Assembly: GCA_015680685.1 (NCBI GenBank)
Contig: MNCI01003361.1
Span: forward strand, 484,691 to 511,625
Length of the DNA: 26,935 bases
Origin: Gnetum montanum
Taxonomy: Eukaryota; Streptophyta; Gnetopsida; Gnetales; Gnetaceae
Reading direction: 5' to 3'
In this document: positions 9,739 through 19,639 of the stretch, piece after piece
Layout of the letters: each line of letters starts with the position of its first letter
How positions within the stretch are numbered: the first letter of the stretch is position 1
Position numbers and translations under genes: made by a program
The notes under the pieces: generated by a model
The model's database searches: none
What the model was told of the DNA's origin: nothing
What the model saw: only the letters and a program-made list of their open reading frames with translations

Positions 9739-12237
9739 ATGATTTCCTCAACCACTACTATTGCTACCTCAAACCTTGAGGTCCCTTTTTCGGTTCAAGG
9801 CACCACAGGTGCCAAGCGATCACCTAGCCAAATGCAAGGGCCACGACGATCTCTCAGGATCCAAAACCAATCACCTGAGATCTTGGTACAACATATTGAA
9901 CTTTACAATTTCCTCTGTGCTAAGGTCCAGGAAAATCTGCCCTTAGGTGCCCAAGAACTCGAAGACAAACATAACTTCGATTTCCTTTACCGTAATGGAA
10001 GGGAATTTATCCCTACTCCTGATGCTTTTATTCCCCTGACGCAAATGTATTAGTCGATCTTAGATTAGTAGGTACAGACAAGTAGGCCTAGGGAGCAGTG
10101 AGACATGGCATCCCACTATGAAAAGGCATTTCAAGACAGACAAGAGGACCTCCGAGGGTGGGGGTCAAACTAACCCTGCGACTATCCCTCCCACCGTGGC
10201 CTCTTGGTCAAACCTACTCTTTGCGACTGCTCCCTTTGTAATTACATCCGCTGCATGGCAAACCACATTTTCATCGACCATGGGTAGCCATGCCATACCC
10301 TCAGCGTATCAACATGCCTATTCCTCCGTCTGCTTTCCAGGCACTATCTCTCAACAATCTGTTCCCCAATCTATCCCTTCATCGTACCAAGCACCGATCA
10401 AGACTACCCTGCCTTACGTGCACACGCTACCTACATCACAATTGCATACAGTCTCCACTTCCATTCCAGCATCTACACCTGTTCAACCATCAGTGGTGGG
10501 CCCAGCCCCATCCATGTGATGAACCCCAATCACTTCTCCCCCTACTTCACAACCTTCCCAAATGTTGCACTATGCTCACCATCAAGTGTACTAGATCCTG
10601 CAATGGTACAACCAAGTGCGAGACTATGGTCTATCCCACCGATCATGCAAATAGCCTACCCTATGCCAACACCAGCGGTCGCTGCTCCAACAGCACCACT
10701 CGCTAGGTGGTGGACCGCACAAGCAACACCCATCATGAGGGGAGCCCTAATGGCCCCTCCTATGACCCAAGTCGTAGCCTTTGCTGCACCACAAACGATG
10801 GTTGCCCCCGCAGCACCACAACTATCTGCATCGTCCCCGAGTCTAGACCAAGCATTCCAACTTATCCAGACCCTTACTGAGGAAATTAAGCACCAAAAAG
10901 TTGTCGGTTCTAACACAGTACAAGTCATGGATTTCTACCATGATGATCCCATCAGCCCTATAGTCCCCATGCTCACATTACCTCTCAGGATGCCACTCCC
11001 CCACTTTACAAAATACAATAGGGAGGGTGACCCCAATGTGCATCTCATGACGTTTAGATCTGAGTCCCTTCTACTACAACAATGGTCGTACACCATCATC
11101 TATGTCTTTGCTATGTCTTTGATAGGCAAAGCTTTATATTGGTATTGCCTGCTCCCATGCTCTTCTATCTCAACCCTAGAGGAGCTGCTGACTCAGTTCG
11201 TAACTCATTTCAAGTATTATAACTTGAAACTAGAGGTTACGCTGGATCAGTTAATGAGTGTTAAGAAAGATCCATTGGAATTAGTCCAAAAGTTTATATA
11301 GCAGTGGAGCGCTACCCTGAATGAAATCCATGAGTCTATCATAGAGGCCCATCTGTTGGCCATCTTTAAGGATGCAGTGAATAACTTTATTAAGTCTAAA
11401 CTGTACTACCTAGCTCCATGAACTCTTAGTCAAGCTTTTGCCCAGACCAAGAGCATTCAAGACGTGGCTAAGGCAAGTAAAGTTCTGGCCTATGTTGCAT
11501 ATAAAAACATGTATATCAACAAGGACAAAGAGAAGGGCAAGGCCGCAATGGCCACGATGGCCATCGTGGCAAACAAGGCCCAACCCAAAAAAAATAATAA
11601 CAAGAAAGCAATCATCACGCCAGCTAACCTCGTGGCTAACCTAGGCAATGCCGCCCAACCCTCCACATCGACAGCCAAGGCATCCACCCTGCCTAAGCCT
11701 AACTTCGAGCGTAAAGACCGCTCTAAGTACACCCCGCTACCTGTTAATCCTTCAGAACTCCTGAAGCAATTACTAGGGATAGGGTATATTCAACACAAGC
11801 AGATTTCAAAGGAGGCAATTAAAAGGCATCAACAGTACTGCAAACTCCTTAGGAACCCCCCCTTGGTTTTGCCCAACAAGCCTCCGGTTCCTAAGAATTT
11901 CAAGCTAGAATGGTTTTATGACTACCACCAACTTTGTCATCATGACACGAATTATTGTTTACCATTAAAGAATGACATTCAACGAATGATTGATCAGGGG
12001 AAGTTGGTTCTAGATGAAAGCAACCCCGTGCACCCCAAGAATCAATCTATGCACATTTACACAGACCCACTTAACGCCAACAACGTCGACTACATCATTA
12101 ACACCATTGGCGTAGATAGTAATCCTGAATTGCCTCAGTCACTGTTTGTGGTTTGCATGCCTCAATGTAGTGTACCGACACTAGCAACCGCCGAAAAGAC
12201 ACTACAGCAACCATTTGTCCTCAAGGTTCCTCCTTGA
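9739..12237 (+). pseudogene. gag: Tat gag, degenerate
   Basis: Encodes the Gag polyprotein that would form the virus-like particle. The start MISSTTTIATSNLEV at 9739 is the best in-frame ATG after the leader. Residues to 10053 form a basic, RRSLRIQ-containing N-terminus. After a stop and frame change, 10118-10519 is a Pro/Ser/Thr-rich linker. From 10516 the frame returns and reads the Gag core (LPHFTKYNREGDPNVHLMTF, then ALYWY, then LEELLTQFVTHFKYY). A stop at 11299 is followed in the same frame by continued homology and a lysine-rich segment. The zinc-knuckle region YDYHQLCHHDTNYC has Tyr in place of the first Cys. A related minus-strand gag lies at 5636-7100. At least two frameshifts and several stops make it inactive. 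Confidence 0.75.
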
Positions 12238-12897
12238 ACATCCACCCTTGCACCTTATGTAATCAAGACTGTACCACCATCTGCACTAACGCCGTAAACA
12301 CCATTCATCATTAGGGGGCCAAACCACTTGACTACCCCCACCCTGCATAAGACGACATCACAGCCTTCTCGTCTAGGGAAATGAGAAGAGCGTTTGACAG
12401 GTGACGTGGCTAAACAATGTACTGCCTCAAGTCCCCCTAAGCCTACCCCCTCATCTTCCATGCCTTTGCCCCCCTCATCATCAATAGCTAATGCCTCTAC
12501 GCCCAAGCAATCATCACCAGCCCGTCCAAAGAGGTTGAACCTCAAGCCTGAAATTGCTCCTCCTTGGGAAATTCGTCTCCTAGGACGAATGGAGGAAGAG
12601 AAGGGTAGCAAGCAATAAGAGAGTGGACAAGACCTACTAAATGTCCTCACTCAGGTCAAGTAGGCTCTGAAACAAAAGAATACAACTTTAAGCCTATACA
12701 ACCTAGTGATGACCTCTACCACACATCGTGAGGCCCTGGTTCGTACGTTGACGTCCATACCAGTGGACGAAAGCATATTGGTGGAGGAAAAGGCAATTCA
12801 TGTAGTTATGCTCCCTCTTGCATCTGAAAAATTGGGGCCTACTCAGTTAAGATTTTGTATGGCTCCATTAAAGATGACCCTGAAAAGGGTCAGGTGA
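12238..12897 (+). pseudogene. Gag-protease linker of the Tat polyprotein
   Basis: Continues the gag frame with several stops. The 12394-12618 stretch is Pro/Ser-rich and then basic (PKRLNLKPEIAPPWEIRLLG). The 12706-12897 stretch (THREALVRTLTSIPVDESIL) is the helical segment that precedes the protease in Tat polyproteins. The frame is lost near 12870, where the protease frame takes over. An open frame on the opposite strand at 12255-12650 is a shadow of this stretch. Confidence 0.55.
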
Positions 12898-13433
12898 CAA
12901 TGACACCGATGTTCATCACAATTCGGATTGGCCAACACAGGATCCAAAGAGTTCATGTCGATGATGATGCTGCAACCAATGTCGTCCCTTTTCCTATTGT
13001 GGACAAGTTGGGCCTAGTTGATCAGATCAAGCCCACGACCACATCATGCCTAAAGTCATTTAATGGGACATGAGTGCAGGTAAAAGGAACTGTGCAAATG
13101 AACTTTGTGGTAGGGGACCAGTTCCCCACAAACATAACGTTTATAGTGGTAGAGGAGATGCCAAGATTCAACCTGATTCTAGGGACGTCATGGTTGGCCC
13201 AACTGAGGGCCGTTTCCTCGCTGATACATCAAGAGATCCATTTGCCCTATGTGGGAGGGGAAGTGATGATACATGGAAATGAAGTAACTCCTCGAACCAT
13301 AAACAATGTGGGGGTAGAGCAAGGTTCAGAGATTGAAGTCTTTGAAGAACAAGCCCCCGTTCAAACGAAGGTGCCTAAACAAGCCAAAACTGGTATGAAC
13401 GAAGTTACAACGTGGTCTAAATTACCATTTTAG
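12855..13433 (+). pseudogene. Tat aspartic protease domain, degenerate
   Basis: Retroviral-type aspartic protease that would mature the Gag-Pol polyprotein. The fold is recognisable: the strand FITIRIGQHRIQRVHVD leads to the active-site loop. It continues as ATNVVPFPIVDKLGL, a TTSCLKSFNGT segment and the later FNLILGTSWL (normally LLGRPW). The active-site triad region reads VDDDAA where the family has D-[GNS]-[GS]-[SA]. The catalytic Asp may remain, but the Gly-Ser part is lost. One stop (TGA at 13071) interrupts it. The protein ends at 13431-13433 (TAG), right before the foreign insert. Confidence 0.7.
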
Positions 13434-13984
13434 GCAGCAGATGATAGTGTAGAGGAAAACCACAATAAGGCCCCTTGGCCTTATACATCACTAAACCCAT
13501 GATGGGTAAAAACGCAACTCTAGAGTTGAACAGTGTCCACGTTAGCATAGCTACGTTATGCATACTTCTTCGCACCTGCACCGTTTGCTTTACATCCATC
13601 GTTGGCTTTAACTTCCTGTATTTACACGGTTTGCATCATGTACTTCGTTTGCATATTTTCCAGCTCGCTAAGGCCTAAAATTGGTAAAATTCTTTACCTC
13701 GCATCTCCGCGATGGCCTGAAATGGCCTAAAACTAGCGATGGCCCAGAATGGCCTTAAACTACCACTGTGGCCTGCCAAGGCCTAAACCTGGCTATTCAA
13801 AAAATGAATAATAAAATAAAATTTCTCTTTCTTATCACGTGACCATGGCCCGAAAGGCCTAAAACTAAGATGAAAAAAGATAAAAATGAATAACATAGAT
13901 AATACACAAGCTAGAATAAAATGAATCATGTCATAATTCATCTTCAATTTAAAGTCTCAATTAAATAATGTTTGCAATATTCTT
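13434..13984. other. Non-coding junction between protease and antisense gene
   Basis: No coding potential seen on either strand beyond short chance frames. It contains a C/T-rich stretch (13545-13680) and a minisatellite (13711-13868). It lies downstream of the last antisense exon and so would include that gene's 3' untranslated region. Confidence 0.5.
13711..13868. repeat. Minisatellite 1: GGCCTAAAACTAGC units
   Basis: Imperfect units GATGGCCTGAAATGGCCTA + AAACTAGC at 13711-13797, with a further unit at 13841-13868. The AAACTAGC core matches the minisatellites at 19022-19231 and 22905-23440. It lies between the protease and the antisense gene. Confidence 0.65.
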
Positions 13985-15296
13985 TCAAAAATACAAATAA
14001 TATCTCTTGCTATCATCTTCCTTTGCATCATCATTTCCGCCCTCACAGGGCCTTGTATCTTCATCCGGATTCTGTATCACAAAAATTAAAGTAGTTAGCT
14101 AGAGTCATAATAAAAGCTAGAATAAAATAAATCGTTGCATCGCAAGAAAAAAAAAGTGACTAACCTGAGATGGTCCCACGTCTATCTCAGGCAGTATGCA
14201 ATCCAAGCTAGTCCCAAGGAATTGCCAGACCTCCTCTTCAATAATGTCTATCCAGTGCCTATCTCTTAAGTCAACGTTTGCTACAACTTTCTCCTTTTCA
14301 ACAGCCATCCATCTTGGTGACCCTAGAGAAAAGGAGGCAGTGGCAATCCCATCCACGGGAAAACTCAATTCCCGTTCAGGGGATTAACTGACCGTCACTT
14401 ATTGCATGAACTTTTCATAAGCCCCAGAAGCACCAATGACATCTAGGAACACTTTATGTGTATACAACTTAACAGAAGCATCCTGGTACTATTTACGGTA
14501 GGAGGCACGTTTCAGTTTATACATATGCTTATGGTTTTGCTATGACTACCCCCACTCATAAACTCTTGCACTATAACCTTTTCAATCTTGGTTCTTCTGG
14601 GCCAACAAGTCCATTTGCATATGCTACTCTATTATTTCACATGTGGCCTCACTGTTGCACCGCATGGCCATTCAATATCTCACATAGTCAATGACAGTCG
14701 TGCACCAACTGCCATCATTGTTATCCTGGGCCAAAAGGAACTCATTCCTGGAGTGGAGGTCTCTCACCTTGGCAATTAGGTTTGCCTTCTCCTTCTTAAA
14801 CCTCTGGACCCATTTTCATAGGTTTTCTTTTACACGCATGCACTCCCACAAGGAGCGTGCCGAGTATAGCACACATTCACTAGCCTCATCATATATGCGA
14901 CAAGGTACTTCGGTTACTTTCGGTGGCAATGCAAGCACGACGTTGACTTTAACTGCTTGCCTAGGATCCCACTTGAGGAGAGAGGCTATCAACTGCACAC
15001 AAAAAGGCATTAGTCACAGTGGCATAGCAAAATTTATCAATTTAAAAAATCCTAGCATAGCTACTTCACTCAGCCACTTCTGGATCGATCCGCTTTAGAC
15101 GGTCGATCATGTCATCGACCACCCCCTGCATGAAGGTAAACTTATCAAGGATCTTGGCCCATGGTTGCAGGCATATCAAAGAAGGGCCTGTAGTGTCAAC
15201 AGTGATGTCTACTACATAACAAAACGTGTTAGTTATGACTGAGAGGACTACAATAAAGCTGATGAGCAACGCAAATGACAATGTAAAGCTCCTACC
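13985..15296 (-). pseudogene. Antisense gene, C-terminal exons (helical region and acidic tail)
   Basis: Minus-strand exons of an unrecognised protein. One exon ends at 15296 (MLSQLEGGELQLDASEFDRM...PEGLL). An 84-base GT-AG intron (15295-15212) leads to an exon beginning VDITVDTTGPSL, in phase. After a second intron an exon starts at 14992 (LIASLLKWDPRQAVKVNVVL) and runs to 14165. It passes through a charged, coiled-coil-like stretch (RFKKEKANLIAKVRDLHSRN) and the well-conserved-looking VFLDVIGASGAYEKFM and RHWIDIIEEEVWQFLGT. A third intron (14164-14072) joins in phase to a terminal exon 14071-13985, NPDEDTRPCEGGNDDAKEDD... then stop. Seven or more in-frame stops show decay. No family recognised. 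Confidence 0.6.
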
Positions 15297-15429
15297 CAGC
15301 AAACCCTCAGGACTGATAGTGGGGGGGTCGCCCATCAACATACTGTCAAACATGCGATCAAACTCACTAGCATCAAGTTGTAGCTCCCCTCCTTCTAGTT
15401 GACTCAACATCATGGCAGCGCCCTTCGCA

Positions 15430-15790
15430 TTCATCTACTTTTCCAGTGCTAAACTACATTCGGCAAAGGGATCATCGGCGAAGGTCTCTTTCTGGTTGAC
15501 AAGGGCCTCTTCTTTATTCACTAGGGCCTCTTCTTTTTGTGGCACCCACCTCTTCCTCATTAGTAGGAGTGTCCTCCTCATTAGCAGGAGTTTCCTCCTC
15601 AAGGGCAGGAACGTCCTCCTAGTCTGCAGGAGCGTTCTCCTCATCAGCAGGAGCCCTTTCCTTTACGGCAGAAGCTCCTTCTTTCTTAACAGGGGCCCTT
15701 TCCTCTATGGCTAGGGCCCTCGCATCCTTATTAGTCACCCTTGTTCCAGGTGCCATCACCTCTACTTTGCCTTCTTCTTGTTCTTCCTCT
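15430..15790 (-). pseudogene. Antisense gene, acidic Glu/Pro/Ala repeat exon
   Basis: Minus-strand frame beginning near 15790 (LLVEEEQEEGKVEVMAPG) and continuing with tandem acidic units such as RAPADEEN, VPALEEET, PANEEDT and PTNEEE. The units are about eight residues long and look like an intrinsically disordered linker. A one-base shift near 15555 leads into KEEALVNKEEALVNQKETFA. A TTTCAAATTAG acceptor precedes the exon, and the upstream intron contains a GTAGC palindrome cluster at 15841-15885. The open frame on the plus strand at 15412-15714 is a shadow of this repeat. Confidence 0.5.
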
Positions 15791-15924
15791 ACTAATAATG
15801 TGTGGTCACATTAGGCAAAAGCATCCTAATTTGAAACAAATGCTACGTTGTGCTACACTACCAAGCATAGCACAGCGTAGTAAGCATTAACCAAACAAAA
15901 TAGATAGCAAATAAAAAGAGGAAG

Positions 15925-16980
15925 CATTTACTAATGAGAGGCTGCATTCTACGAAGCTTCAACCGTAGTTTCTGCCCCCCTTGTTTGTCCATACGAGGAG
16001 GCTCCTGAACTGGGTGAGATCTTTTATGCTACAACTTAGTGACCACTGTCTCCGCAATGAGGCATTTCCCTTGTGATGCGCTACCCATAGTAGTAGGTGG
16101 TGCCTCTCCTACGTTTTCTTGGCCGTGGAAGTTGCATGCCACCCGATCCTTGGTCGTCATTAAAAATGACTCCCCAATAGCTTCTGGGGGATCCTAGGAT
16201 TGAGTGGTACAGAAGACTTGGCAAATCCACGATTTGGAAATCTGGTCACGATTTTGTATAACCCAAACTCCATTCTCACAGACAACTAAGAATTCTATGA
16301 AGTGCCACAAGTAGACTACAAAAAAGGCATAATGTACATTGAAACAGGATTTAGGCTTCTTACAAAGCTTGACCATTTCAACCTACAAACCTTTGCAAAG
16401 ATGCTTGGCCAAATTGTAATGGGCCCTCTCTTCCATGACTTCTCTCATTATCTAGGCTTGCTTGATCCCAATGATTTTTCCTTGGGAGAGTAGCCTGGGT
16501 AAAGCATGGGCACAGAAGATGGGGTAAACTGTTTTGGCCACTCTTAGCTTGGCCTCTTCAATATGGGTCCCCTTACAGCCCTTCGCCACCCCTACCACTC
16601 CCCAATGTTCCCCTAATGGTTTGCCTCCTTTTTGATCTTTACTCCCATGAGGAGGGCATGAGAAATGACACCAAAGAGATCTGTCAATAGTTGGTCATTA
16701 ATCTCAAGCACCACTAGCACACCATGGACATGTGTGGTGAAGTGGTTTGCTCTTTCAGAAAATGAGTTGGCTAGGGTAAGTATCTCAATAGCAGGGACGC
16801 TTGGGTTGATGACCAAGAACAACTTCATGAGCCCAGCGTCTCAAAGGTTGTTGACAAACGATTCCAGGGCCCCATTGTAGAGCCAAAATTGGGTCTCGTC
16901 CACCTCCCCATACTTAAAATAAATGTTGGCCTCGTTATGCCCAGAGGTGATCACGATGACCTCCTAGGATTTCTTCACCG
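15925..16980 (-). pseudogene. Antisense gene, central domain (transposon-protein-like)
   Basis: Minus-strand reading with few interruptions. VITSGHNEANIYFKYGEVDE is followed by FWLYNGALESFVNNL, then LFLVINPSVPAIEILTLANS and HFTTHVHGVLVVLEINDQLL. After a shift near 16600 come VAKTVYPIFCAHALPRLLSQ, MREVMEERAHYNLAKHLCKG and FNVHYAFFVVYLWHFIEFLV. The pattern (a helix, then [RH]-G-V-x-V, then an 'x-L-L-x-x-L-F-G-V' helix) is like the 'putative plant transposon protein' domain found in many plant retroelement ORFs. I cannot confirm that family. The C-terminal end is basic and Pro-containing (KRSHPVQEPPRMDKQGGQKL) up to a donor-like ATTAGTAAATG near 15933. Confidence 0.45.
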
Positions 16981-17363
16981 TTGTAGTAGTTTACAAAAAG
17001 AAAAAGTTAAAAGTTAAATAAAACAAAAAATAGAAGAAAAATCAAACAACATTCAAACATGCAAACACAAATTCACAGTCTAGTGTACTAGGTTTAAATG
17101 GTGACAAAAATGGTAGGAGATCCACCAACACATCTTCGACGGTGATCAGCCTAAGGGATGCCCAATCCCTATCCAACAAACCTACCTCCTTATACTTCCT
17201 ATAAAATAGGAAGTACCAGGTTGGATAGGTTTTGTACTTACCCCCACATTGGCCTATTACGCCAGCGTGCACATTCCCAATGGAGGAAAACTCCCGCAGG
17301 GCCATCTGTGCCAAATCCAAGGCATCAGTATCACTGTGAAGCCCATTCTTGTCGATGTAAAAC

Positions 17364-17459
17364 CTGGTAACACAAAAAAAAAAGCACATACATGGTTAAC
17401 ATTGTTGCCTAGTGTAGCATGCATTGCATAACATGATGGAATACATTTATAGAACTCAC
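17364..17459 (-). other. Intron 2 of the antisense FCP1-like gene
   Basis: Donor G|GTGAGT at 17459 and acceptor TTACCAG ending at 17364, 96 nt, T-rich before the acceptor. Joining its flanks gives an uninterrupted ...VYFASGFYIDKNGL... reading. Confidence 0.7.
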
Positions 17460-17910
17460 CCACTAGCAAAATAAACGGTTCCTGGTGGGTTCTGAAAAAA
17501 AGTGTCCATGTGACGGGCAACGAACAACGTGTTGTACAGGTGATATCAGTTATACTTAGGCATTTCCCAGATTCAACTCAAACACCTCAAGCTTTTTGGG
17601 CACTAATTGGACCCTTTTGCTTGATCACCCCTAATTGCCCCATCGGTCAAAAATTTCAAAATGCCCCAGTTAGCCCTGAGCAACAGCGTTTCTATCATTA
17701 CAGCTGCTGTCTCTATTGACAAGTGTGACCAAACGATCACACTAAAGTGCTGGAGGAGGAATTGTAAGAAGTCCTGCGCGTCTTCCTGGAAACCAGATTG
17801 CTTGTCGCTCTACACGTGCATGGGGCGAAGGAACGTTGGCCACCAGTTCACTTAGGCAACACAAAACCCCTCCAATTTCTAGGACAATCAAAATGGGTTT
17901 TAACATCACC

Positions 17911-18618
17911 CTGCACAACAAAATGGCAAATGTTAGCATTATGTTTGAGTGGAGTACGCAGGTAGCGTAGCACGATTAGCCATTTGCAAATAGCGTAGCG
18001 TAACCCTTTCTTTGCATGTAGCGTAGCATAGCAATATAATAGATTTACAACTAAGGTAGGTTTACCAATGGAACCACTGGATCAATAGTGTAGCAACACG
18101 ATATTACAGATGCATTAGTCTAAAGGTCTTACAACACGTTGGCTTAACATAAAAAAAAATTTAAATACGAACTTCAAATAGAAAAGAATTTAATATGCTA
18201 CTGCCATTTCAACCAACCTTTTGCCATACAAAATAACTTGCACTACACTGCGTTAAACACGTGTTATGTTGTCAAATCTCATGCATGGCCAAACCCTCCT
18301 AAGGATTGTACGCTATGCTATTCGCATGCTAGGTTGCCAGAATCACCTAAAGCTCTGCAGCGAGGCAGTTACAACAATGGTAGTCTAGGCAATACTACAT
18401 GTAACCTTAGCATAGCATCTGTACACCCGTCGCAGCTGAATTGGCAATAGCAGCGGTATAACAGCTAAAATGGCAACCAAAATGGTGACAGAAGACATGG
18501 ATTTCAAAACAAAACAATGGAAAAAAAAACAAAAAAAAAAGAGAAGAGACAATAACAGCAACATGGAAAACAAAGGTAGCGTAGCAACTTATTAGGCTGA
18601 TGGAGTTTCCTCTCATAC
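17911..18618 (-). other. Intron 1 of the antisense FCP1-like gene
   Basis: 708 nt from GTATGAGAGG to TTGTTGTGCAG. It contains GTAGCGTAGC palindrome clusters at 17961-18033 and 18575-18587, shared with the element's LTRs. The split codon CG|G continues straight into the first phosphatase motif. Confidence 0.65.
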
Positions 18619-18843
18619 CGCGACGTGCACTATGACAAATGCCCCAAGGTGTCTTTCACCTCATCCACCTTGGCAAGCGCTCAATGTTTATGTTCTCCTT
18701 TAGGTGCCATCGTCTCAGTTGCAAATTCTCTCTTAATCACTACGCTAAACCACCTTGCTCTTTGTTAGTACAACTACTCTACACTCTAGATGTGGGCTCT
18801 GCACTCTTATGATGAAAATGACAAGTTTACTAGGGTAAACCCC

Positions 18844-18851
18844 TATTTATA
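18844..18851 (-). promoter_or_regulatory. TATA box of the antisense gene
   Basis: GGCTATAAATAGGG on the minus strand, 134 bases upstream of the ATG at 18710. Further upstream (18911-18946) lie GTGTAGCA and TAGCGTAGCA words of the type found in the LTR U3. It suggests the insert had its own plant promoter. Confidence 0.55.
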
Positions 18852-19021
18852 GCCAACGTGATGAAAATAACTTTCCATTTTCACACCCCAATTAATGTGA
18901 GACGCTCCGTACAGTGTAGCATTCCCGCCATAGCGTAGCAACACTGTTTGCATCGTGGCAAGTGGGCCAACCGAAAATTTCGTCCCACCTTAAACTAGCC
19001 ACCTACCTTTGCAAGAATAAC

Positions 19022-19231
19022 CCATTAACGGTCTGCAAAGACCTAAAACTAGTAGTTTTGACTCATAGTTTTGACCAAGTTAACGGTCCGCAAAGATCTT
19101 AAACTAATAGTTTCGACTTACAGACCTAACCCATTAATGGTCCGTAAAGACCTTAAACTAACAGTTATGACTTACAATTCGACCAAGTTAGTGGTTCGCA
19201 AAGACCTTAAACTAGCAATTTTAAACTACAA
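19022..19231. repeat. Minisatellite 2: GGTCYGCAAAGACCTTAAACTAG units
   Basis: Four copies of GGTCYGCAAAGACCTTAAAC + TAG, spaced about 60 bases, with alternating TTTTGAC/GACTTA spacers. Read on the plus strand it gives a repeating VRKDLKL peptide (19071-19298). It lies between the antisense promoter and the RT region, the mirror position of minisatellite 1. Confidence 0.7.
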
Positions 19232-19639
19232 CTCTGCATCCAGGAGGTCCACTACGACCCCTTCAACTAGCAACTTGCGAACCCTGTATCATAGTTAACA
19301 ATTATTTCAACCATTTCATATCTCATTGTTGCGTTGAAAATGTTTACTATGCGTTATTGCTACAAACAGGTATCACTTGACTTGGCATTTATCATATTGT
19401 CATAGGTTGAGCAAGAATGACCATGCATCATGATCTATCTTCACTTCTAGCCTTGACCAGCCCACATGGTGAGCTTACAAGACAATTAAACCCAAAGTTA
19501 ATAGACTAGGAATTGACCATTGATAGCATTGTGGCATCCTTAGAAGCATCCCTAGACTAGCCTGAACATCTGGTCCAAGCCTTAGATTTAGAGGTTGGGC
19601 ATGTAACTGAGGACCCTCTCATTGAAACACTTATGACTA
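19232..19639 (+). other. Degenerate lead-in to RT
   Basis: No open frame. A TCATATTGTCATAG|GTTGAG at 19396-19416 looks like a 3' splice acceptor followed by sequence that reads with many stops toward the RT. If the Tat pol uses an intron here, as Ogre elements do between protease and RT, this would be its 3' end. Confidence 0.35.

Larger units (their letters stand above)
17043..18710 (-). pseudogene. Antisense FCP1/NIF-like HAD phosphatase gene, three exons, decayed
   Basis: Minus-strand gene. Exon 1 is 18710-18619 (MAPKGEHKH, stop, ALAKVDEVKDTLGHL). Intron 1 is 18618-17911 (GTATGA...TGTGCAG), exon 2 is 17910-17460, intron 2 is 17459-17364 (GTGAGT...ACCAG), and exon 3 runs from 17363 to about 17043. 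Codons join in phase at both junctions. Exon 2 opens RVMLKPILIVLEIGGVLC, matching the first motif of the FCP1/NLI-interacting-factor HAD family, where DxNG is expected. After a frameshift it reads DFLQFLLQHFSVIVWSHLS and then YNTLFVARHMDTFFQNPPG. Exon 3 continues NVHAGVIGQCGG and WYFLFYRKYKEV, the family's C-terminal pattern. Both catalytic Asp positions (VLEIGG for LDLNG; ARHMD for DDSPY) are lost, and stops are present. If ever made it would be a pseudophosphatase. The fold assignment is good; function is unknown. Confidence 0.7.

Noticed and set aside
10656-10928. Minus-strand Ala/Gly-rich ORF
   Set aside because: Shadow of the Pro/Ala-rich sense gag linker.
12255-12650. 131-codon minus-strand ORF opposite the gag-protease linker
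   Set aside because: No domain, and the sense strand reads as the Tat polyprotein in the same frame as its neighbours.
15412-15714. Plus-strand ORF with Arg/Ser/Leu-rich repeats
   Set aside because: It is the reverse-strand shadow of the acidic Glu/Pro/Ala repeat exon of the antisense gene, whose flanking splice signals and composition are more convincing.
17199-17241. A GTAAGT...TTATAG pair on the minus strand that looks like a third intron in the phosphatase gene
   Set aside because: It would be only 43 nt, shorter than plant introns. Removing it breaks the frame, while reading through gives a family-like WYFLFYRKYKEV segment.
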